Of a stretch of 64,000 nt of DNA, positions 21,609-36,600 are shown in pieces. Below the pieces are notes generated by a model that worked only from the letters and a program-made list of their open reading frames with translations, searched no databases and was not told the DNA's origin. Source of the DNA: Mytilisepta virgata. Its lineage: Eukaryota > Mollusca > Bivalvia > Mytilida > Mytilidae. A program made the translations under genes and the position numbers. Location: assembly GCA_028015205.1 (NCBI GenBank), contig CM051521.1, positions 125,248,614 through 125,312,613 on the forward strand. Direction: 5' to 3'. Position 1 is the stretch's first letter. Every line of letters starts with the position of its first letter.

Positions 21609-24600
21609 CTGCAAAAAGAAAGTTACAAACTATTTAAAGCATTTACTTGGGCATATTCTACCATAGTTTACGAGGCTGCTTCAGACATCCCTCATATTTT
21701 CTGAAAAAATATTTTCATTTAATCTTCTTTGATTTCTGAGAGAAGGACATACATATATACAGATAAGGATAACAGGATTTGCTCCTCACAGATGGGGAAA
21801 ATATCTCCAAAATAAAAATTAAATATGAAATTGGTTAAAATACTGAAATATATGCTTAAATGCTTCAATTTTTTCCATATATCCAAACAGAAACTTTAAT
21901 CAAAAGTGAATTACTCAAGAAAACAGACGACATACTAAGTCATTATAATGGTAAAATCAATGTACTCTATGTCAATACTTACAGGTCTAAAGTCTTTTAA
22001 ACCTTGAGGTGGACACTTAAATTCTGGTCCAAAATTCATCCTTACCTGAACAAAAAGAAAATTCATTCTATATACACAAATCTAAAAAATGTATAGATTA
22101 CCGGGTATAACTAATTATAGTATTTATAATTGTCATTTAAATTCAATGTACAGTTACTGATCTGTGATGTACCATATAAGATGATGAAAGTGTTGATATA
22201 TCATAAAAATATCACAAACATATAGGTATCTGAGAAATGGACCTAATCATAAATACTTAAGCACGAAAAATAGGTCATACCGATCCAATTGTTGGAAAAA
22301 ATGAATTACATGATGTAAGGGGATTATACTGATGAAGTATCATTGATGAAATAAAATGTAAAACTTTTATAGGAATCACTTGTGTGTTAAATGAAGGCCA
22401 CTGTGATCCTAATGTTGTTGTATAATATCATTGATGTATCTTAATGGGTTTCTGAGAAATAGACCTAAACACAAAAATTTAATCTCAGGTACAGACAGAC
22501 AACGGTATATTTATGCCCCATCCACATTTGTTTAATGGGGGCATAAAGAACAGCAACGATTATCAATTGCTGGTATGTATATATCTTGTGTAAGTTTTTG
22601 GTACATGTTAACAAGGACTGTGAAATAATGCTGATGAAGAAACAGTGGGATGTAGAGTGCACACAACAGTTTTTCTTAGAACTTTTCATGACGTCATGAA
22701 TTGAAGGAACATACTCAAAAGATTGATAGCTGGACAATTGGCTGTATCATATACCCATAGACAACCATATATCAAACACTGTATATAAGTATTTTTAAGG
22801 AATTCCTTTCCAAATTCTTACCGTTACAGAAAGATAACTGACAAAAAATAGGCCTCCCCCCTTCAAATATTTCAAAAACAGACCAACCTCAGAGCATCCT
22901 AGCAAAGATTCCTGTGTAATTTAGAGAACTGAGTATATATGTTTTCCAAAGTACACATTCAACTGGTTTCAGCACATGTAGTTTCAGGGTACATTCGCCC
23001 CCTTTTAAAATTGCTACATGAAGTGGTATAAAAATGTTGTGTTTTCACCTACACTATTTTTGGATGTTTTCAGAGTACATGTAGTCTCCCATTAATAAAA
23101 CTTTTCTGAAAATAATTACTTTTTTACATTTCATGCATTTTTTTAAACTTAAAATAAAGCCAAGACTCTAATTTAAATAATGAAACCAAAAAACAATCAG
23201 AAATCAATATCTAGAACTTATAAATAGAGGGAATTCCATACCTATGACATCATATATTTATAATTTAGGGGAAAATCACTGGAATTTTATACGAAACTGT
23301 TGTTTGCATTCTGTAGTGATTTTGTTCATTTGTATGTTCTGTTAAATCATTGAGCAAGGATCTATGGGAACAGTGGAAATCAAATAAACTAGATTAAACC
23401 TATTATACATCTTTTATTAAAAAAATTTCTGTGGCTTACTGTGTTTTCTCATTTTTGAGTCCCCTGTACATCTTTCAAAAACTAACCTTTTTTTATATAC
23501 ATTTCGTGATGCAATAAACAGTTTGTTTCATACTACTGGTTATATATCACTATTACAGATCACAGATTAATTATAATTTCTTATTTGTCTATTGCCAATA
23601 GATTTTATGGGGTATCATGATTTCTTTCATTTTTATAATATACAGCTGATTCTCATTGTCTCGAAATTGTTTCCAAATTTCGGTTATGTCAACAACAAAA
23701 AATTCTGGTCCCGAGCAGAGGAGAGTATAATCTATGTATTTTTATTCAATAAGTCAAAATTTCTGGTATGTCAAACTAATATTACGTACCCAGGAAATAT
23801 AATTAGTGCAAAATAAACTCATTATGTCGAATTCATTAATTATCTTTACAGGTGAACCAAATATACAAATCTGTCAATCATTAACCTGTGGGGAATTGAT
23901 GCCAGAAATATCGTTTGATTTGAATTGTGTTTTGATAACAATCTTGTTTCGACTTACATGTTTATTAGGTTGTAAAAATTAAACCTTATTGCGGATTTTA
24001 TAATAAAAATAACTCTTACAACAATAAAATGAAGGTTTTTTATAAAGTACGAGTAAACGTCCTATTGTATTGTATAAAATTTGGATTGTGTTAATGAGGC
24101 GTGACTTGCCGAAAAAGAATTTGCAAAATTAATTTAGGTCAACGTTAAAGGATATCTACTTAAAGAAATAAATTCTAATTAAAATCAATAACCTTATATC
24201 TAGACTTAATGAGACAATTGTCATTAATCAAAATTATTTACTGGTGGCCATCTTCAACTTGCAACAGGGTGTAAATTGTTTTCCGTATATGAAGGCATTA
24301 TTGTGATTTCAACCCTGTTCAACCACTTAAACTTATTGAGATTTTTTACTTATGATTTGACATGGATTGATTATGTCCTTTCTTTTATATCATAATGCAC
24401 AAAAACATCTCTTAATATTCATATGTACTGTCAAGTATCTTCTTATCTATATTCTGGTTAAAAGTTTAGAAAAATTTAATTGACATTTTGAGCAAGTTTG
24501 ATAAGAAGCACGAGAATCAAACAATAAATCATCAAACAAGTAAAAACAATCATTGAACACATGATCTTACAAAATGAATCTGGAAGTCAGTAAGTTTTTA

Positions 24601-27600
24601 TCTCCCTTGTCCAAAACTCAACGATATCCAATTCCTTTTTAGTCGAACTTCGGCTATCTGGAAACGATTTCCATGGTCCCTTGCACTTTGAGATAACGAG
24701 AATCAGCTGTACATGTGCTTAAGTTTTTCAAAATGATTTCTTTATTTGAAGTCAAATTAGACTTACTCTGCAGTTTTTATACACTGATACTGCTGGGTAG
24801 TAAACTCCCTCAAAAACGTCTTCAAATGCAACACCTTGTGAGACACCATTCTTATACATAATCATCTGAAATTACAGAAATAATAGTTTAGTCCAATATA
24901 TTAATTTTATATCTTACACCACACTGGCATAATGTACTAAGAATACTAACAAGAGGCTCCCAAGAGCCTGAATGCTCATCTGTTATTTTTTGTGTAGATC
25001 TTGCATCAATGATTATTTTTGGTAAATTGTAGGGTCCTAAACCCAAATATATACAGTTGCTAGGGACTTTTTCATAGTTGCTATGGACTTTTTTCAATTA
25101 CCTTGACTCTTGACCTTTCTTTGACTTGTACAAGTAAATTATAGGTTCCTTAACCCAAATATATATGGTTGCTAGGGACTTTTTCATCAGTTGCTATGGA
25201 CTTTTTCAATGACCTTGACCCTTGAGCCTCCATTTTACTTGTACATCTACCATTTAATTCATTTCAGGTTATGCTCTAAATATCTGTGACAATATGTCAG
25301 ACCATTGTTTTTACTGATAATTACTGTTAACATGTAAATAATCTTTCAAGGGCAAAAACTCCTATAAGTAGATCTTGACCTGATGAACATTTTTATGCAG
25401 CCAGTGTTGCTCTGAATGCTTTATTTTTTCAGATATAAGCCAAAAACTGCAGTTTGCCCCTATGTTCTATTTTTAGCCATGGTGGCCATGTTTCTTAACG
25501 GACAAGAAAATAAAACATACACTTCATTCTAGATATCCTAGGGATTATTCAGATTAACTATTGCTGTAATTGGGTCAGTGGTTTCAGAGGTGAAGATCTT
25601 TGAAAAAGTTTAAGACGGACGGATGCCAAGTGATGGCAAAAGCTCACATGTCTAGTAACTGATGATGATCCCCTCCCTTATTGATGTGGTAGGGATACAG
25701 TTTTGCTGTTTGCCATACCTCTGTTCATTAATGTCCAGGATCATCTCAGCAACCACAAATCAAAGAATCTTGGCACAATATTAACAATAGTAATGAATAA
25801 AGATTGTGTATCAGATTTCAAAATTATTATAATTTCCCTACAGGCTGAATTATGGACAAAAATGAATTTCATGTTATAAAGAAAATCTGTGAAATGTTCT
25901 AAAGTACTAGGGATAGATAGCTGAAACTTGAAAAAGAACTAACAATATAGATACCGGTACCAACTTGACCAAAGACATCAGAACCCCTGGAGAAATATTC
26001 CTGAGGGGTCCAGAAGGCGAAAAATTTGATTGTCCTCGAACTCCTCTTAAGACTATTTGAAATAGGATAATGAAAATTGGTATGTAACAAGCATCCCCTA
26101 CCGGCTTGAGCGGATGGAGAACACATCAAATGCTCTTTGACTATTATCATGCAACCCCTGGGGGCATATTCCGAAGTGGTTCCAAAAAGAAGAGAAAAAT
26201 CAATAAATTCCACATAGCTGCCATGTTTCATTTTGAAACGTTATCTTCAGTTATCATGATCAAGGCTGGCTAGCCAAATGTTGGCCATTTTACTTTTTAT
26301 TGTTGTTTATATTCATTTCTACATGCATTACTGGCGGCCATCTTCAACTTGCAACAGGGTGTAAATTGTTTTCTGTATATGAAGGCATTATTGTGATTTC
26401 AACCATGTTCAACCACTTAAACCTACTGAGATTTTTTACTTATGATTTGACATGAATTGATTATGTCTTTTCTTTTATATCATAATGCACAAAAATATCT
26501 CTTAATATTCATATGTACTGTCAAGTATCTTCTAATCTATATCGTGGTTAAGAGTTTAAAGTATAATCTGCAGGTCATATGCATGATGAATGTGATACAA
26601 ATTTTCTCATTGTTATAAAGCATGATAATATCCTTTGTCATGGTATATATTATTATCAACAGGAAGAATACAATCTTACAAACATCCTGATAACACTACT
26701 ATATCTGGGATATTTCACTCCGGTTCAACTCTACTTCAATTTATGTAATTTTTATAATATGAAAAATATTTAAATTACATTATAAACAAGCCCCATTTAG
26801 CCAATATTAAAGAAACCTACTTTATAATTGTTTATCTCACTGACTACAGTTACAGTAGGTTTATTTTTATTCATGGTTTCATGTGCTGTCCTGATGAATT
26901 TGTGGGTTTGAAATTATCTAGTAACGTCAAAATCATCTTCACAAGTCAGGAACGTGCTAGGACACATTACCCAAGACCTGTGAGGATCAATGATATTATC
27001 CTGCAACTGGCCTATTTAGTAGACAAATAGAGGTTGTAGAATATTTTTTTAGATATTCATCTAGTAGCACAATATCATCTCCTGGTACCCTTGTCTTCAC
27101 TGGCAATTAAAGTTTGTATTGTGTTTGGTGTAGATAGGGCTTCGCAAATTTGACAGCATTTATGATATCATGTTCTCCCTAGATGCGCTTCCCTAAAATA
27201 AGCTAGAAATGCTCCCTTTTCATGATTTTTCCAGAAAAGATAATTTATTATTGCAGGATAAAAACAATATATATACATTGATGGAAAATACACAATGTAT
27301 TTGTATGCCACGAAACAGGTGAGAAATACTCGATAAACCTTACATTTCTGCCTGTTTCTAAGGCTTGTACATATGAAATCTATATTTTCTGACAATGTAC
27401 ATTGTATTTATATTTTAAATAAGTATTTCTCAAATACTCAAACTTTTGGTTTATCTGAACCCACAAAAAAATCTAGTTTAAACATATTTAATTGTTATAA
27501 AAAAAAAACACCTTGTTCAGACATGTATGAAATTTTCTCCATATATATTACAACGACTAGACCTTGCATTGCATATATTAATATACTGTACATGTACTAA

Positions 27601-30600
27601 ACATAACATTTAAAAGAAATAGTAAATCAGGTGATAAATTAGCCAAGTAGGAATCTACTTAATTTCCTAATACAAATTTAATCATTTTTTAAAATGACGT
27701 AATTCTGTTCAGTGGAAAAATGGCATAAATATATAATGAATAATAGATTTAAAAATAACACAGAATAGAAAATGGAAACGGGGAAGGTGTCAAAGAGACA
27801 ACAACCCGACCAAAGAGCAGAATATAAAAACATATACAGATGGAGATTCTACTGTAAAAACAAAAAAAAAGTCATTTTTATACGCATTTATGCCTTCCTC
27901 TGACCATCATAAAAAACTTCATTCTCACCTGACTTCCTCTACTGGGTTTTAATTTCTTCTCTGTTTCCGAAACATGATCTTTTTCTTCATAGTACAAATG
28001 ACTTTTAAATTTGACCAATGGCTGAAAAATAAAAGAAAACATGAGTATTAAACTTTCACATTACATGTAGACTTTTTATATATATATATATTTTCCATCT
28101 TTTTTTGTAAAACAGGCATAGAATCATATTTCAAAGCTTTGAACTGGTAATAAAAGAAATAAAAGTTTTCAGCTGTTAAAAAGAAAAGAATCTTCAAATC
28201 AAAGCTCACCTATGGATATGGGAGACAACTCTGACATAACTATTATCTGTCTTTATATACAATCCTCACTACTGATGGAGCTTTTAGAAACTAAAATTTC
28301 CAAAGTAATAATAATTGTACCGTTTGGAAAACCCTGTATAATTCTAAGCTGAGACAAAAAAGTAGTGTAAATCACAATAAAATATTAAGCAGTAAGTTAA
28401 TTTTCAAAGAGATATGGGGTGGCTTGACAAAATTTTCGCTTTTTTTTGGTATTGTTGTTTGCTATATGAAGAAATCAATTTATTTCTTTTTTCTTAAAAA
28501 AAAATAATACTTTTATTCTAAGAAACAGGAGTAAGTTTAGATAAGAATCTAAAATTTAGGGATTCAGATATTTGGTTTAGAAGATGTTGACCTACAGATG
28601 TCTGCATACCATTGAGAAGCAAAAACAGTTAGGCATTTTGGTATTTAAGTTTAGGAAGGACAAGAAATTTAGCATTTTTTCAGTGCATCTGCCCATATTA
28701 TGACCTATTATTGCTTAACGTTTTACAATTATCTCTGTCACCAAATTTTACATATTCTATAATATACCAATTATCAAAATAACTGCAAAAAGACAATATT
28801 GATGATTGTTTTACAGATTAGCAACATCAAACTGATTTTTAGTCCTTTGGATTTCGCACCTCCTATTTTTGAACTTTGTAAATTTTAAGAAAAATTTTTT
28901 TTGCTGCTTCATTTTGCAAATATGCTGAAAATTTGCCCTAAATTCTTCATTTTTCAAGAAATCAAAAATAAAAAGTTTCCACTCCTAAAATTACATGAAA
29001 ATAAGGATTTTTTCCACTTTTTGCAATAATTTAATTAAAAAACTAGTCCTCAAGAAAAAAAATATTTAAATTTGCTTACTCGGACCTATTTTTGCCATAA
29101 AAAATCCAAAGAACTAAAACTCAATTTGGAGTGGCCTTAGTAGAAAATAACTATTTACACCTCCCACTTTTGGGGTAAGACTCAACCCTTTTCCTCTGAA
29201 AAATTACTCAATTTTGGGGTAAATTATGAAATCTCACCCTCAACCATTTCAGACAAATCAAACATATGTTACACGCCTGTCTTGCAAAAAAGTTTTCAAC
29301 AGTTGTGTGATTATTTTTTTTAAAATCAACCTATTTCATCTATTTATCTTTAATAAAATCAAATAGTTTATTGATGAAAAACGATATATGTTGGCGAGCA
29401 TCAAGTACAATATAATATGATACAATACAATACAATGATACATTACATAAACTGTGTATAATATTTAGGGAATAATGATTTAATTATGCCTTACATATAT
29501 TATTTGCTTCTATTAAGTACTGGCATATTTGTTTTGTTTTCAGAGTATCTTTAGGGTTAAGGATCTCTCTGATAAAATAAATGAGATAATTCTATTAATT
29601 ATTGACTAAACTTATACAAAAATTATAGAAGATCAATCAGCTTTCACCTGGTGTATGTTGTTTATCTTGATAAAAAATAATTTGATGTTTTTATTACATA
29701 GGTGTAAATAGTTAACATGTACAGGTAAATTTATGTCAGAAAACAGCATTTAGTATGATTATATAAATCCTCAGAATTCATACACACAAGTGGTTTATTT
29801 AATAGATTTCAACCTTGAATGTTAAAAATCAACATTAAATAAAGAATCCAAGCTAATGTGGTATCTTATCTTGAGGTTTAGTTAAAAATACTGAATTACT
29901 TATAAAAGAAAGAATGTTCATACAATTTTTATCATTGTCAACTGTAAATAAATACTCTATAAGAAATAAAAACAACAAACCTTTTATGATAAAATTTTAG
30001 ATATGTGAATCACACACACACAAGATGACTAATCATTGAACATTATAATTTTTACTTGGTACAAGTGGAACTATTGATCTTTAAGTATCACAAAGGATTC
30101 AATTATCTGTCACATTTCTGGAAATTAAACTGTCTCAATAATTGTCATTGTGATGATTTTCAGCTTAAAAGTGTGTTTTTATTTAAAATGCATTATTTAA
30201 TTTAAACAGATTAGGATTTTTTTTAAATTTCACTGTCCGATTTCCAAGGAAAGACTATGCGTGAGAATCAATTAAGTTCTTCCTGAGGATAAAACATACT
30301 TAAGTAATTACAGCTATGGGATACACACAAAGGTCAGATTATAGCACTATAAGTACTGAGATTACATATTGCCATGGGATGATAATGATAATGCATTACA
30401 CACACACTAGGATGTATAATTTTGGAAGTGTACAGGGAGTGTGTATATAGTGTTTTTATTATGTATTTATTTCCTTGTATATAGAAAATGAAGTTATATT
30501 CGTTTCTGGGACGTCTTTATTTTCTAATATTTATTTACATCACATCTATATCATGGTCATTACCATTTCAAAGATCATCTTCTCATGTGGAATTAAATTA

Positions 30601-33600
30601 CAATAGAAAAAGGCACATCAATGGATACAAGGAAAATGTAAAATCAAAAGATGGGTTAAGATTTTTGTTAAAAGTGAAACCGAGATTTGATAAGGATTTT
30701 ATACTTGAAACAGAAACATTGGCACACATACAGGATGTAAGTACAACACACAAATATTCAGGAAATGTAATTGAATATAAAAATAGCCATGCAGAAGTGA
30801 GTCTAGCTGAAGCTTTGACTCAGGAGTCTGGTGATAAATCCTCGTTTAATATGGTCCTACCGATTGCAGGCACTTTAACAGTCTTATTTAGTATGTCCAT
30901 ATTAGTGGCTTTATTTCATTGTTGTTGTCGAAAACGACAAACTTCAGAGACAGAGGAGGTAAAAGATAATGAAAAACTTGTGGATTCTGGAAAGGATGAG
31001 TCGAAAGAAGATGAGAAATCTAAAGACCAAACTCAGGGGTATGTTTTAATTCTTATAACCTTCAGGGGTATGTTTTAATTCTTATAACCTATCATCTAAG
31101 AAGGGCACCTCATGAGAAATTTACCAAATGAAAATTTTTGTATTCATGTAACTCAACTTTTCACATGTACAGCAACCAAAAATTTTGTAAAAAATTTACA
31201 TATTTTCCAACAAGAATTGACCTTGCTGATTTTCAATGACACATGTTTAATTTTAAGATTTTTATAACATATGAAACTAACTATTTTTGTGAAATACCAT
31301 TGCAAAAATTCTTATCTTTTGACTGTTATTATTTTTATATCTTACTAAATCAAATGGGTTTATTTGAAACTCAAAAATGTGTTTGTTTGCTGATTGATTA
31401 GTGAATGATAAAATCTTTAGAAAAGTTCATAAAATAGTAATGGTCAACCCCAATAGTATCCCGAGTGACTGTTGATTGAACTGGGCCTACATTAAATCAT
31501 TATACACAGTAGACCATCTGCCAGTTGTAAGAACAATTTATCAACAATTTATTTTTATTCAAGGTGTCTGGAAGTGTTTGGATTTAAGATATTTCCCATA
31601 CAATTAGTAGATAACGGTCATCTTGGCAAACAGACAATAATGTAACATACCTTTACAAATTTGTGATACAAAACAGACCTTCAGACTTAGTCTGAGAGGT
31701 GGAGGGGTTCAATACATGTTTAACATGCTCTAAGAATGTCCATGTATTTTAATTGGCTGTTGATGTATTAATGGATGGTAAGGGCGAGGATTCAGGAGGA
31801 TAATATAAATATATATATCTAATAATAATACCATCTGGCATTGAGATATAAACACACTGCAAAATAATTAATCATACAGTGTCTGTAACATTCCACAAAA
31901 ATGTTTGTCATCCTGCTGATGTATGTTTACAGTTTTTATAATGATGGTTCATGTATAACCCCTGAGGTCGTTAACCCAATAGGGATATATCAGATTTATA
32001 CCATAATACTATAATTAATTTTGGAGGGTATGAAGAAGAAGATTTTATTAACCAATTAATGGGTCCATGGAGGGCATAGTTACAGTACAAAACAAATATG
32101 ATTGAGTTACATATATAAAACAAAGATGTATGACAAATGTATAGTATATAAAATAACCATGTAAATGTTATGATTTTAATCATAATCTATGATGAAGGAA
32201 ATATCTTATTACGATCTTTATACATGTACATGTTTTCCTATTAGCTAGTACTCCTGACTCTGTGAAGAAGGCACATATAGGACATAAAGATAAATATAAT
32301 ACTATTTTTGTACCATAAACTTTAATTTTCATGTAATCAAAGGAGTTTAAACAAATAATTTGCATTTAAGCTAAAATTGAAGAGTATATTTACAGATGGC
32401 AGATAGATGCAGCATCCATTTTTTTTGGGGGGGGGGGGGGGGAGCTGCTGAAACACGGCATGATCTTTGATACAAAGTTTGAAAGTTTCATATATTTAGC
32501 CTCGATATCAACAGAAATTTTAAATTAAAATATTACACATCATATCTTGTAAAGCCTATTAGTAACCATGGCAATAAAATTATCCTCTCCCTGGGAACTC
32601 CAAATAAACACTGTGATAGCAAATTACAGATTTTGATACAGTTTACTGCACAGTGTGAAAATTATAACATATTTGTATCTCACACCAGATGCTGAAGACG
32701 TAGGAGTATGAATAACTTGTTCAGTCATGTTTGTGTGGTATCCCTTCAGTCACATCAGCCATACTACTTGTGTGTGGTATCCCTTGAACTTGTTCAGTCA
32801 CATCAGCCATACTACTTGTGGGTGGTATCCCTTGAGTCACATCAGGCACACTACTTGTGTGTGGTATCCCTTGAACTTGTTCAGTCACATCAGCCACGCT
32901 ACTTGTGTGTGGTATCCCTTGAACTTGTTCAGTCACATCAGCCACACTACTTATGGGTGGTATCCCTTGAACTTGTTCAGTCACATCAGCCACGCTACTT
33001 GTGTGTGGTATCCCTTGAATTTGTTCAGTCACATCAGGCACACTACTTGTGTGTGGTATCCCTTGAACTTGTTCAGTCACATCAGCCACACTACTTGTGG
33101 GTGGTGAAATTACAGATATTGGATAACATGAGACAACAACCTAATGGTTTGAACATAGAGGAAATACTGATTACGTGTCATCATACAGTCTTTAACAATT
33201 TTTTCACAAAAAATTAAGCTACAATTATGGACATAATAATGAAATGACTTCTTACTTTTGTACATTATTTCAATTTTAAATATTTATCATTTTTGTACTT
33301 AGACCAGAAGATGGAGAGAAAGAAGCTACATCTATTAAATCTAAAATCAAGGCATTTGAAGGCATAATACCAACACAGCCATCACCAGGATTAGTCAGAC
33401 CTATGAAGAAAAGACCAGAGAGTGAAGCATTCAAAGCTTTAGAAAATCAGGGAATTCTCATAGGGGTGGTATGTAGACATTAGATCTATTGTAATCTACA
33501 TTTAGCAAAGTATACCCTTCAAACATGTGCTTTGGACAAACTTGAGATTAATGTATATGTATTGTCCACTGATAAATAAGTCTGGTCAGTCATTTTAATG

Positions 33601-36600
33601 GCCTATGATATGTAATGTGCAAGAAGCAGTTGGTGATATGAAAAAGAACAATTTTTAAAATAGAATTTTACTAGTAGTTGGAAAATATTTTCCCAAACAA
33701 TCTTAGTATTCACAATTTTGTCTCAATTATTTAAACAGGAAATATATCAAATGCACTCTAAATTACTGAAAAAGGGAAGTAACTCTTAACTAAGGAATAT
33801 TCTGTTTACAACCAATTCCAAAATAACTCTTTTAGAACTGCACACTTTGACAGTTGATTCACTTAAGAATATTCATTGTATTTCCAGACAAAAATATTCT
33901 GTGCAATTGTTGTAGACAGGTTCCACAAACCATCATAATTTCATTAACTGTCTATAAATATTTTTATTGATCAATGCACATCACCATACAACATCACACT
34001 ACAAAACGACTTTCATCTAAAAATCTTGTAATTTCTGTAGTAAACATTCATTTATTAAACATCTACATTGAATTATTCATAAGATATCTTCACTTCTATC
34101 AATGTCAGAGTATTTACAATGACTGTATACTGCATAATAATACATGACAAGATAAAAGCCTGTAGTCTTGTACAATCAAGCATGAATCAAACCTCCAATG
34201 TTGTTAACAGATTTATTCTATACTTCAAAAAATATTTGGTAATTTCTTGGTGGGTGTGTATTATATACATCTGTTTATATGATCATTACCATGGAAACTG
34301 TATCAACACACTTTTGTTTTCATAAAGAAAATTGATACAAAGTTTTTACTAACACAGATCTTCTATCTCTAATAATTAAACATCTCATGGTATAAAAAAT
34401 AAACAAAACTGCACTATGATCTGAAAATATGCACTGATAGTTAAACAGTAACATTTTATCATGCTTATAATAAAAACATAAACACCAATGAATTTTAAAA
34501 TCCTCCTTTATAAAGAATGATTATTTTCTATACACTTCTCACAACTTAAGACAATAATATCTTTGTAATACTGTCAACATGTTCTGAAAATATCAAAATC
34601 TTACTAATAAGTGCTTTTTCTTCAAATTCTTCTAATTGTGATATAGTCAAATCTGTGTATAAAGTGCATCAAAGGGACCATAGAAAACTGTACATGATGA
34701 GAGCAGGTGCCCTTTATATAGAGGCTCTGTTTATTACAGGGATATCTTCATACATGTATTTCCCTCTATATACAGGTGTCCTTTAAAGCAAATTTGACTG
34801 TATATGTAAATGTTTTTTTTATGTGGTTGGGACTGTTAATCCTTGTATAGACCAAATGCTGACCCTAACATGTAATCGGATGGTTGGGACTGTTAATCCT
34901 TGTATAGACCAAATGCTGACCCTAACATGTAATCAGATGGTTGGGACTGTTAATCCTTGTATAGACCAAATGCTGACCCTAACATGTAATCGGATGGTTG
35001 GGACTGTTAATCCTTGTATAGACCAGATGCTGACCCTAACATGTTATCAGATGTTGTCTCATTAACACTTATCAAATATCCGTAATTTTCATATACTTAG
35101 TGATTTAGATGATTCACCTGAAATTCAAAAATTTGCCATTTTTTTAATACTAGGTTATGAAAAAAATTTCTCTATTTTTATTCATTAAAAAAATAACATT
35201 CTGAAAGCACAAATCAATTTTATGTCTGATGTATAAATGACCTCGACCTTTATGACATTTTATCTATAATTATGACACTATTTATCCTGAAGGTTATAAT
35301 TATTGCAGATTTGTTGTGCCACTACAATTATGGTAGGCATGTCAACCCTACAGCTAATAGTTTATTATTAACATTAGATATGAATATTCCCTAGTGGGTT
35401 ACTACTTAAATTAGTTTATAAGTATTCCCTGATGTGTTATCATCAGAAATTAGTTTAAATGTATTCCCTGTGGAAATTTACATTCCATCTGATAATTAAT
35501 TCATATGAAAATTTAAACTGAAATTAGAAAAGCTGTTACTTTCCTAGGGTAAACATTGCTATTGGAGATATTTATTATCATAATCAAATTTTAACATTTT
35601 GTATGCTTCAGTAGAACAAATTGTAACTGCAAATATTTGTCAGGTTTTATTTCTCAATACATGCTGCTATCAATAAGAATGAACAATAGTGAATTTGGAA
35701 GCGGAAGCAAAACACTTTCACGATGTATCAGTAATTCTGCTTTTCTATCAAGCAACTCAGGATTCAATGTATAATTTTGAATTTTGTTACCAGTCAATAC
35801 GGTTGATTGATTAATTGAATGATGTTTGCCATATGATGGCGACCAATCAATATGGTGGATTAAATATGTCTGGATTATCAGGTTTGCTGCAGACTGTTAT
35901 CATAAAATATCAATTGTAAGTCAGTATATGAAGCCTTTTTGGCAAGTGAGCTTAGCGAACAAGCCAAAAGGCTTCATATTGTGATGAGTGGCTGATATGT
36001 TACAATATCTGCCTGCAGAGAATCCAATTTGTTTATTGTACTCTTAACAGGTGATTTTCTGCTGAAAATTCTGTTTTTCAAGTCCTAATAACTTGGTGTA
36101 CAACTTTGATACCATAGGGTTAAAACATTGTCAGTGATGACTTTGGGTCATCTGCCATTGCTGATTTTACATTCTGATTATCCTTAATTAACATTTGTGA
36201 CATCAGAACACCCAATATTGCTTTAAAACTTTTGCTGATATAAGTTCATTATTTTTTTAGGGAAAAAGTCCCTCCAGATTATCTAAGACACCAGAGGATG
36301 AAAACCAAAATGCAACATTAAATGAAGAAGTTCCCAAGACAGAAAAACCAAACGGAGACACAAATCCAGATGATGAACTTGGGTATAAATATTATAAATC
36401 TGGACTACATGTATTATATTTACTTGTGATTGTGGTAGTAATTTACTGACATAGCAACTACATGTATTATATTTACTTGTGATTGTGGTAGTAATTTACT
36501 GACATAGCAACTACTCAAAGACTTAATTCAAAATTAGGTTTCAAGTTACACATGCCACCTTGTGTATAAATGACTTACATATTATACATAAAAAGGCACC

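Larger units (their letters stand above)
22046..24766 (-). other. ASH2L intron with repeats
   Basis: Contains a '...acagacagacaacggtatat' / 'gggggcataaag' repeat end near 22,485-22,545 (relative at 43,870-44,135) and the TA-flanked element at 23,643-24,709. No other gene seen. Confidence 0.6.
33469..36260 (+). other. Nested-gene intron 2
   Basis: Holds the 57-bp repeat (34823-35050) and the hairpin MITE (35872-36025). Otherwise AT-rich with nothing recognised. Confidence 0.55.

Noticed and set aside
31971..32365. Hydrophobic minus-strand ORFs of 61-70 codons
   Set aside because: Typical AT-rich chance frames; no homologous feel and no matching exon borders.
32721..33107. Repeat proteins of 122-126 codons on both strands
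   Set aside because: A 48-bp period keeps several frames open at once; no splice sites, start context or family support.
34823..35065. [18 protein letters not shown] repeat protein
   Set aside because: Four near-identical 57-bp units give 19-codon periodicity automatically.
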